Assembly (NCBI GenBank): GCA_964528095.1
Contig: CAZGSG010000096.1
Span: forward strand, 1 to 19,861
DNA length: 19,861 nucleotides
Source: CAZGSG01 sp964528095
GTDB lineage: Bacteria > Bacteroidota > Bacteroidia > Chitinophagales > Chitinophagaceae
Reading direction: 5' to 3'
Shown here: positions 13,904 to 19,861 of the stretch, in pieces
Numbering within the stretch: position 1 is the stretch's first letter
Layout: every line of letters begins with the position of its first letter
The notes under the pieces: generated by a model
What the model saw: the letters and a program-made list of their open reading frames with translations, nothing else
Database searches by the model: none
Told to the model about the DNA's origin: nothing
Program-made: the position numbers and the translations under genes

Positions 13904-15799
13904 ATGGCAAAAGAAAAAGAAGCAAACCTGTTTGATTATACCGAAGACAGTATTAAATCGCTGGACTGGAAAGAACATATCCGTCTTCGCCCGGGAATGT
14001 ATATTGGTAAACTGGGCGATGGCTCATCTCCTGATGATGGTATTTATGTGCTGGTGAAAGAAGTACTGGATAACTGTATTGATGAATACACGATGGGCCA
14101 TGGCAAATCCGTTGAGCTAACGATCGAAGGAAAAGAAGTAACCATCCGCGACTACGGCCGTGGTATCCCGTTAGGAAAAGTGGTGGACGTAGTAAGCAAG
14201 ATCAACACGGGTGCAAAATACGATAGCAAGGCTTTCCAGAAATCAGTGGGATTGAACGGGGTTGGTACAAAAGCGGTGAATGCGCTGAGCCATTATTTTA
14301 AGGTAACGGCCATAAGAGAAGGGAAAGAAAAGACCGCGGAATTTGAAAGAGGGGTGCTTGTAAAAGAACATAAAGAAGCAAAGACTGGTGAACAGAATGG
14401 TACGCTTGTAACATTCATTCCGGATGAAACGGTCTTTAAGAATTTTAAATTTCATCCCGAGTTTCTAGAGAACCAGATCTGGAATTATTGTTTCCTCAAT
14501 GCCGGGCTGAAGATAATCTTCAATGGCAAAACTTACCTGAGTAAAAATGGTTTGCTTGACCTCTTGCAGCGAAAGACGAACGAAGATGAGATCCGTTATC
14601 CGATCATACACCTGAGTGGTGATGATATTGAAATGGCGCTTACCCATAATAATGATTATGGAGAAGATATCTACAGTTTTGTGAACGGACAGCATACCAC
14701 ACAGGGCGGTACACACCAACAGGCTTTCAGGGAAGCGTATGTAAAGACCATTCGTGACTTTTATAAAAAAGATTATGACGCATCCGATATCCGCACTGGT
14801 ATTGTAGCGGCGGTATCTGTGAGAGTGGTAGAGCCCGTATTCGAATCTCAGACCAAGACAAAACTGGGCTCTGTGAATGTGGATACGAACGGGCCCAGCA
14901 TGAAACAATTCATGAACGATTTCCTTGCAAAGGAATTGGACAATTTTCTGCACAAGAACCTGGCCATTGCCGATGCGCTGAAGAAAAGAATAGAACAAAG
15001 CGAACGGGAAAGAAAAGAAATGGCAGGTATAAAGAAACTGGCGAATGAAAGAGCGAAGAAGGCCAACCTGCATAATAAAAAACTACGTGACTGCCGGGTA
15101 CATTTAAACGACGAACCACCTGCAAAGAATAAAGAAGAGTTTATCGCGAGACAGAATGAGACAACCATTTTTATTACCGAAGGAGATAGTGCAAGTGGGT
15201 CCATTACCAAGTCAAGACATGTAGACACACAGGCGGTATTCAGTCTTCGTGGTAAACCATTGAACTGTTATGGTCTTACCAAAAAAGTGGTGTATGAGAA
15301 TGAAGAATTCAATTTATTGCAGCACGCGCTGAATATCGAAGAAGGACTGGAGGGGCTGCGTTTCAACAATATCGTTATCGCAACAGATGCGGATGTGGAT
15401 GGAATGCATATCCGCCTGCTGATCATGACTTTTTTTCTCCAGTTTTTCCCGGACCTGGTAAAACATGAAAAGGTATATGTGCTGGAGACGCCTTTATTCC
15501 GTGTAAGAAACAAACAGGAGACGATCTATTGTTTTGATGATGCAGAAAGACAGGCTGCTATCAAAAAACTGGGGACCAAACCAGAGATCACCCGTTTTAA
15601 AGGATTGGGAGAGATCAGCCCGGATGAGTTTGCACAATTCATCGGTGCTGATATGCGTAAACAACTCATGCGGCTGGAACAGGGTGATCATATCCAGCAA
15701 TTGCTGGAATATTATATGGGAAAAAATACAATGGAAAGACAGGAGTTTATCATTAATAACCTGAAAGTAGAAATGGATAAAGTAGAGGAGGTTGTATAG
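13904..15799 (+). CDS. parE: DNA topoisomerase IV subunit B
   Basis: This is the ATPase subunit of topoisomerase IV, which with ParC decatenates daughter chromosomes and relaxes supercoils. Its 631 residues match the E. coli ParE length. The GHKL ATPase domain shows EVLDNCIDE (Glu53, Asn57), DYGRGIP and the lid VGLNGVGTKAVNALS (~residues 113-127). The transducer follows, with QTKTKLGS. The TOPRIM metal site has ITEGDSASGS (Glu426) and TDADVDG (Asp495, Asp497, Asp499). The PLFRVRNKQE and RFKGLGEISPDEF motifs complete the type IIA B-subunit pattern. A GyrB assignment is less likely because a parC-type gene lies in the same cluster. The ATG at 13904 begins MAKEKEANLFDYTEDSI, a normal start for the family in this phylum. 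It is 100 bases upstream of the DUF1835 gene and co-directional with it. Confidence 0.93.
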   Translation: MAKEKEANLFDYTEDSIKSLDWKEHIRLRPGMYIGKLGDGSSPDDGIYVLVKEVLDNCIDEYTMGHGKSVELTIEGKEVTIRDYGRGIPLGKVVDVVSKINTGAKYDSKAFQKSVGLNGVGTKAVNALSHYFKVTAIREGKEKTAEFERGVLVKEHKEAKTGEQNGTLVTFIPDETVFKNFKFHPEFLENQIWNYCFLNAGLKIIFNGKTYLSKNGLLDLLQRKTNEDEIRYPIIHLSGDDIEMALTHNNDYGEDIYSFVNGQHTTQGGTHQQAFREAYVKTIRDFYKKDYDASDIRTGIVAAVSVRVVEPVFESQTKTKLGSVNVDTNGPSMKQFMNDFLAKELDNFLHKNLAIADALKKRIEQSERERKEMAGIKKLANERAKKANLHNKKLRDCRVHLNDEPPAKNKEEFIARQNETTIFITEGDSASGSITKSRHVDTQAVFSLRGKPLNCYGLTKKVVYENEEFNLLQHALNIEEGLEGLRFNNIVIATDADVDGMHIRLLIMTFFLQFFPDLVKHEKVYVLETPLFRVRNKQETIYCFDDAERQAAIKKLGTKPEITRFKGLGEISPDEFAQFIGADMRKQLMRLEQGDHIQQLLEYYMGKNTMERQEFIINNLKVEMDKVEEVV

Positions 15800-15817
15800 T
15801 TGGTAGGGGTGAATAAT

Positions 15818-15844
15818 GTAAAAATCAAAAGTAAAAAATCAAAA
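15818..15844 (+). repeat. Short A-rich tandem duplication
   Basis: GTAAAAATCAAAA (15818-15830) is followed at once by GTAAAAAATCAAAA (15831-15844), a 13/14-base near-exact duplication in the 100-base gap between parE and the DUF1835 gene. I see no promoter or terminator in it. Confidence 0.6.
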
Positions 15845-15899
15845 ACAGACCCCGCATCGCTTGACGAACTCCTGTATTTGATAATATTAAAAGTTAGAT

Positions 15900-16760
15900 A
15901 TGATACATATAGTTTTTAATGAAGTAGAAGTAGAACTGATGCAGAAGGTCATCGAATTGGATGAGACCCTGGCAGGAGAGGTGATACAAATAAAAGATGA
16001 TTTCGCGGTAGGTCCGATTGCCGGGCTTGATACCGAAGAAGGCTGGAATGAACGGGTACAATGGTGGAAAGGATTACTTGGAGGTTCTCCTTATGGGGAA
16101 ACGCTTGCGGGTAGTTTTGACGACCGCCAAACCGTGACTGCGATAATGGCCAAACTGGAGGAGAATCCCGAAGAACAGGTATGGATCTGGATGGGACAGA
16201 ACCAACATGATGTGACGGGCTATTTCTGGCTGATGCCGCAGTTAAGAAATTACCAGGGACGAGTAATGGTTCTCTACATGAACAATCTTCCTTTTATCAA
16301 TGAGAAAGGACAGATATTTTATCCATCCTGGTTACATGAAATTCCTTCTAAAGAATTTCTAAAAGCAAAAAAATTGTGCCGCCCTATTACGCTCAGCGAA
16401 TTTGAAGTGGACCCTGACGAATGGAAAAGGCTTGCAGAAGAAAATGCCATGGTAAGAATGCTGGAAGGCGGAAAAAAGATCGCTGGTAAACCTGATAATT
16501 TTTATGACCAGGAATTATTAAAAAACATAACAGGCGAATGGCAGAAGTCATGGCGCGTATTGTCCAATACGCTTCATCGCATGAAGATCAAAACAGGTGA
16601 TGTATTTATCATGTGGAGAATGAAAGAGCTTATTAATGCCGGCAAGATTGAAACTATGGGAGATATAAGCAAAGGATGGAAAGATTTTGATGTACGGATA
16701 GCCGGCGCAAAGGGAACACAGGAAGCAGTAGAAGAAGAAAGCTCCACCACCGAATTATAA
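15900..16760 (+). CDS. DUF1835/DUF3658 domain protein
   Basis: This is a 286-residue cytoplasmic protein with no signal peptide or membrane segment. The N-terminal ~125 residues fit DUF1835 (MIHIVFNEVEVELMQKVIEL, then the DDFAVGPIAG motif and a Trp-rich WNERVQWWKGLLGG). The later part (~155-265) fits DUF3658 (ITLSEFEVDPDEWKRLAEEN, and a C-terminal helix pair ending in a wHTH-like VFIMWRMKELINAGKIE). The biochemical role of these domains is not known to me. The gene lies between parE and parC, 100 bases after one and 29 before the other, all on the plus strand, so co-transcription and a link to topoisomerase IV or chromosome segregation are worth considering. The start at ATG 15900 gives the expected DUF1835 beginning. 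Confidence 0.85.
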   Translation: MIHIVFNEVEVELMQKVIELDETLAGEVIQIKDDFAVGPIAGLDTEEGWNERVQWWKGLLGGSPYGETLAGSFDDRQTVTAIMAKLEENPEEQVWIWMGQNQHDVTGYFWLMPQLRNYQGRVMVLYMNNLPFINEKGQIFYPSWLHEIPSKEFLKAKKLCRPITLSEFEVDPDEWKRLAEENAMVRMLEGGKKIAGKPDNFYDQELLKNITGEWQKSWRVLSNTLHRMKIKTGDVFIMWRMKELINAGKIETMGDISKGWKDFDVRIAGAKGTQEAVEEESSTTEL

Positions 16761-16789
16761 TTCAAACCTAAAAGAACGACAGACGATAA

Positions 16790-19306
16790 ATGAGTGCAGC
16801 AAAAAACAGATTATCAGAAGTACAAAACAATGACAGCGGGTTGCATGGCCAGTATAAGACCTGGTTCCTCGACTATGCTTCTTATGTAATATTGGAGAGA
16901 GCCGTGCCTGCTATAGAGGACGGATTGAAACCCGTACAGCGCCGCATACTTCATGCCATGAAAGAAATGGATGATGGCCGCTATAACAAAGTGGCCAATA
17001 TCATCGGGCAGGCCATGCAATACCATCCGCATGGTGATGCAAGTATCGGTGATGCGCTGGTGAACATGGGGCAGAAAGACCTGCTGATTGATACGCAGGG
17101 TAACTGGGGTGATGTACGCACCGGAGATGATGCGGCGGCGGCAAGGTATATTGAAGCAAGACTTAGCAAATTTGCACTGGAAGTTGCATTCAACGCCAAG
17201 ACAACTGAATGGCAGTTGAGTTATGACGGCCGGAAGAATGAACCGCTCGCATTGCCAATGAAATTCCCCTTGTTATTAGCCCAGGGAGCGGATGGTATCG
17301 CTGTAGGTTTGTCGACCAAGATCTTACCACATAATTTTTGTGAGCTGATCGATGCGTCTATAAAATACCTGCGTGGCAGAAAATTTGAATTGTATCCCGA
17401 TTTTCAAACGGGCGGCATGATCGATGTAGCCGATTACAACCAGGGAAAACGTGGTGGGAAAATTAAAGTAAGAGCACATATCGAAGAGATCGATAAAAAG
17501 ACCCTGGCGATCCGTACGGTCCCTTATGGTGTTACTACCACCCAATTGATGGAGTCTATTGTAAAGGCCAATGACAATGGAAAGATCAAGATCAAAAAAG
17601 TAACAGATACAACAGCAGCCAATGTAGAAATACTGGTTGATCTTGCAGCGGGTATTTCTCCCGACATTACCATAGACGCATTATATAAGTTCACCGATTG
17701 CGAGATCTCAATTTCTCCCAATGCCTGCGTGATCGTGGATATGAAGCCACAGTTTCTCGGCGTGCATGAATTGCTAAAGATCTCCACCGATAAGACCAAG
17801 GACCTGCTTGAGCAGGAACTAAAGATCAAACTCGGTGAATTGCAGGAAAAATGGCACTATACCTCACTTGAAAAGATCTTTTTTGAAGAAAAGATCTATA
17901 AAGAGCTGGAGAAAAAACACGAGACCTGGGAAAAAGTGCTTGATGCAATTGATAAGGCATTCATGCCTTTTAAAAAGCAATTGAAACGCGAGATCACCAG
18001 GGAGGATATTCTTAAACTGACAGAGAAGCCGGTACGCAGGATTTACCGTCTTGATATCGACGAACTGAACGCACAGATAAAAGGCCTGGAAGCTGATATT
18101 AAGGCAGTCAAACATGATCTGGCTAACCTCATCGATTATGCGGTTGCCTATTATGAGAACCTGTTGAAAAAATATGGCAAGGGCCGCGAACGGAAAACGG
18201 AGATCAAACAACTGGAAGTAATAGAGGCAAAGAATGTTGCCATTGTGAATACCAAGATCTACATGAACCGGGAAGAAGGGTTTATTGGGACTTCGTTGAA
18301 AAAAGATGAATTCGTGCTCGATTGCTCTGAACTGGACGATATCATAGTTTTTGCGAAACGAGGTATCATGAAGATCGTGAAAGTACAGGAAAAGGTGTTT
18401 ATCGGTAAAGATATCCTGCATGTGGCCGTGTTCCAGAAAAATGATGAACGCACCACGTACAATATGATCTATGCAGATGGAAAGGGTGGTGTCAGCTATG
18501 CAAAACGATTTAACGTAACAGGCATTACCAGGGATAAGGAATATGATCTTACAAGAGGAGATGAAAAAAGCAAAGTGCATTACCTGAGCGTGAACCCCAA
18601 TGGTGAAGCAGAGATCGTAAGAGTAATGCTTACGCCAGGAAGTTCCGCCCGTATCAAAGAATTTGAATTTGCATTTGAAGAACTGGCGATCAAGGGGCGC
18701 AGCAGTATGGGCAACCAGATCACCAAGTACCCGATCAAATCCGTTCGTTTTAAAGAAGCGGGTAAAGCCACGCTTAGCGGAAGAAAGTTATGGTTTGATG
18801 ATAAGTTCGGGCGACTGAATGCAGAAGGAAAAGGAATACTGCTAGGAAGTTTTGAAGCGGAAGATAAAGTACTGGTGATGTATAAGGATGGAAGCTATAT
18901 GATCACTGACCAGGAAATGACCCAGCGTTTTGATGCGGAGAATATACTGCTGATCGAAAAGTTTGATCCAGAAAAAGTGATCTCGGCGGTATACCTCGAT
19001 AAAAAGAACCTGCAGTTCAATGTAAAACGATTCAAGATTGAAACAACGACCTTGAAGAATAAATTCCTGTTCATCAAAGAAGGCGATGGCAACTATCTTG
19101 AAGCCGTCACTACTGACGAAGAGCCGGTACTTGCAGTACAGACAGGCCGGGGCGAGCAGATAAGAAAAGCTAAGTTCAAGATTGTAAAAATGGCGGAAGT
19201 GATGGGCTGGAAAACGGTTGGTACCAAATTGCTTGATTTTAGTAAAAGTGTGCAGATGGAATGGGTAAAAACCAAATCGGATAATTCGCAGACTGAATTA
19301 TTCTAG
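16790..19306 (+). CDS. parC: DNA topoisomerase IV subunit A
   Basis: This is the DNA-cleaving subunit of topoisomerase IV. The 838 residues exceed the 752 of E. coli ParC, as is usual for this phylum. The winged-helix/CAP region holds GLKPVQRRILHAM, the YHPHGDASIGD motif (residues 78-88) and the active site ARYIEARLS with Tyr120 after Arg119. The tower and long coiled-coil segments (~330-480, rich in Lys/Glu) follow, then the C-terminal beta-pinwheel domain (~510-800). No GyrA box (QRRGGKG) is seen, which favours ParC over GyrA. In the quinolone-binding motif Ala84 stands where E. coli ParC has Ser80, while Asp88 keeps the acidic position. The ATG at 16790 comes 29 bases after the DUF1835 stop, with only weak purine-rich sequence before it. 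Confidence 0.93.
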   Translation: MSAAKNRLSEVQNNDSGLHGQYKTWFLDYASYVILERAVPAIEDGLKPVQRRILHAMKEMDDGRYNKVANIIGQAMQYHPHGDASIGDALVNMGQKDLLIDTQGNWGDVRTGDDAAAARYIEARLSKFALEVAFNAKTTEWQLSYDGRKNEPLALPMKFPLLLAQGADGIAVGLSTKILPHNFCELIDASIKYLRGRKFELYPDFQTGGMIDVADYNQGKRGGKIKVRAHIEEIDKKTLAIRTVPYGVTTTQLMESIVKANDNGKIKIKKVTDTTAANVEILVDLAAGISPDITIDALYKFTDCEISISPNACVIVDMKPQFLGVHELLKISTDKTKDLLEQELKIKLGELQEKWHYTSLEKIFFEEKIYKELEKKHETWEKVLDAIDKAFMPFKKQLKREITREDILKLTEKPVRRIYRLDIDELNAQIKGLEADIKAVKHDLANLIDYAVAYYENLLKKYGKGRERKTEIKQLEVIEAKNVAIVNTKIYMNREEGFIGTSLKKDEFVLDCSELDDIIVFAKRGIMKIVKVQEKVFIGKDILHVAVFQKNDERTTYNMIYADGKGGVSYAKRFNVTGITRDKEYDLTRGDEKSKVHYLSVNPNGEAEIVRVMLTPGSSARIKEFEFAFEELAIKGRSSMGNQITKYPIKSVRFKEAGKATLSGRKLWFDDKFGRLNAEGKGILLGSFEAEDKVLVMYKDGSYMITDQEMTQRFDAENILLIEKFDPEKVISAVYLDKKNLQFNVKRFKIETTTLKNKFLFIKEGDGNYLEAVTTDEEPVLAVQTGRGEQIRKAKFKIVKMAEVMGWKTVGTKLLDFSKSVQMEWVKTKSDNSQTELF

Positions 19307-19326
19307 TCTTAGGCTCGGGGTTCGAA

Positions 19327-19344
19327 GTTTAAAGCTCATTAAAC
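19327..19344 (+). other. AT-only hairpin after parC
   Basis: GTTTAA and TTAAAC form a 6-base-pair stem around agctca, 20 bases after the parC stop. It lacks GC pairs and a T-run, so it is at most a weak termination or processing signal. Confidence 0.3.
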
Positions 19345-19347
19345 CGG

Positions 19348-19373
19348 CATATCGTATATGTAACGTAATTACA
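19348..19373. promoter_or_regulatory. Two overlapping short palindromes upstream of the mgtC-type gene
   Basis: CATAT-CGT-ATATG (19348-19360) is overlapped by two bases by TGTAA-CGTAA-TTACA (19359-19373). Two adjoining dyads about 80-100 bases before the MgtC-type start codon could be a regulator site, but no protein can be assigned and AT-rich dyads of this size also occur by chance. Confidence 0.3.
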
Positions 19374-19450
19374 TTTAAGGATTCGGTAGCTATGAGCCTG
19401 CACCTGGGACCTGGAATGGTCTTATATTTAAACAATATTAAAAGCGTGTT

Positions 19451-19861
19451 ATGATGGATCATTGGGAAATAATGGATCTTTATAAAGCGCTTTTTGCGAT
19501 AGGGGCGGGAGTGATCTTAGGATTGGAGAGAGAGTTGAAGGATAAGGCCGCAGGACTAAAAACGATCACAGTTATTTGCCTGGGCTCTGCATTATTTGCT
19601 ATCATTTCCTATAAGGTTGGCGGGATCGATCATGAATCCACACGGATCGCTTCTTATATCGTGAGTGGTGTTGGTTTTATTGGAGCCGGTGTTATTTTTA
19701 AAGACGGGGTTAATGTGTCGGGGCTTACAACGGCCGGTATTATCTGGCTGGCAGCGGCAGTCGGTACTTCTATCGGTTTTGGTGAATTTTTCCTGGCGCT
19801 TACGTTCATGCTGGCTTCGCTGTCCGGGTTACCGATGTTGATGATGTGGCCGTTGCAGGCA
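19451..19861 (+). CDS. MgtC/SapB family membrane protein (3' end outside window)
   Basis: The first 137 codons are present and the frame is still open at the right edge. The inner-membrane MgtC family includes the Salmonella virulence factor MgtC, which inhibits the F-type ATP synthase. The biochemical role of most environmental members is unclear. Family motifs are visible in order: GAGVILGLERELKDKAAGLKT, a hydrophobic VICLGSALFAIISY helix, ASYIVSGVGFIGAGVIFKDG, GLTTAGIIWLAAAVG and a further helix FFLALTFMLASLSG. The conserved LGLERE, GFIGAG and GLTTA elements make the call secure. The ATG at 19451 is followed directly by a second ATG (MMDHWE); either could be used. It sits 144 bases after parC and probably has its own promoter. 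Confidence 0.88.
   Translation, partial: MMDHWEIMDLYKALFAIGAGVILGLERELKDKAAGLKTITVICLGSALFAIISYKVGGIDHESTRIASYIVSGVGFIGAGVIFKDGVNVSGLTTAGIIWLAAAVGTSIGFGEFFLALTFMLASLSGLPMLMMWPLQA

Noticed and set aside
14465..15073. Antisense open frame (202 codons) inside parE
   Set aside because: It lies fully opposite conserved ATPase/transducer sequence and shows no protein family signature.
17864..18580. Long antisense open frame (238 codons) inside parC
   Set aside because: The sense strand encodes the conserved ParC coiled-coil and pinwheel; the antisense product is rich in Phe, Ile and Cys with no domain, as expected from reading a Lys/Glu-rich gene backwards.
16790..19306. parE/parC pair read as gyrB/gyrA
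   Set aside because: No GyrA box is visible, the two subunits are clustered, and lengths and motifs fit topoisomerase IV better.
19423..19430. TATATTTA as the -7 box of the mgtC-type gene
   Set aside because: It has one mismatch to TAnnTTTG and no TTTG at the right distance upstream; too weak to list as a promoter.
1..19861. CRISPR arrays, tRNA/rRNA genes, insertion sequences
   Set aside because: No regularly spaced repeats, no cloverleaf-like sequences, no transposase-like protein and no terminal inverted repeats were seen.

Overview
The window reads like chromosomal DNA of a soil- or water-type member of the Bacteroidota, most likely near the Chitinophagaceae. This is an inference from several signs. 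The topoisomerase IV subunits flank a DUF1835/DUF3658 gene. Shine-Dalgarno-like sequences are almost absent. Promoter candidates fit the Bacteroidota TTTG / TAnnTTTG pattern. Base composition is slightly AT-rich, and the protein sequences look like this phylum's.

The left half (1-10404) is almost entirely one gene for a giant toxin-complex subunit A (TcA-like) protein. At least 3458 residues are visible and the reading frame is still open at the left edge. The core is canonical: helical shell, ABC-toxin N-terminal region, neuraminidase-like domain, linker, central channel with a Gly-rich tip, and TcB-binding region. It also carries parts not found in classical ~2500-residue TcA proteins: a peptidoglycan-binding-like segment and a carboxypeptidase-regulatory-like beta domain at the N-terminus, a PA14 domain inserted in the shell, and about 180 residues beyond the usual C-terminus. 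No TcB or TcC gene lies downstream, so a partner must be upstream of the window or elsewhere. A strong, probably bidirectional terminator follows the gene.

Next is a small two-gene unit (10603-11929): a MarR-type regulator overlapping by 8 bases a secreted protein of unknown function. A near-perfect 28-base inverted repeat lies over a good promoter candidate and ends three bases before the marR start codon, a clear candidate for an autoregulatory operator.

On the minus strand (12049-13515) is a modF-type gene for a twin-cassette ABC ATPase. It is interrupted by one in-frame TAA, with an ATG two codons later, so it is either a fresh pseudogene or a two-piece gene. A 388-base region with no convincing gene separates it from the divergently transcribed topoisomerase genes.

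The right part is housekeeping: parE (13904-15799), a DUF1835/DUF3658 gene (15900-16760) and parC (16790-19306), all co-directional and closely spaced. The window ends inside an mgtC/sapB-family membrane protein gene (from 19451).

The best candidates for something new are the extended TcA architecture, the MarR operator/promoter arrangement, and the split modF gene.
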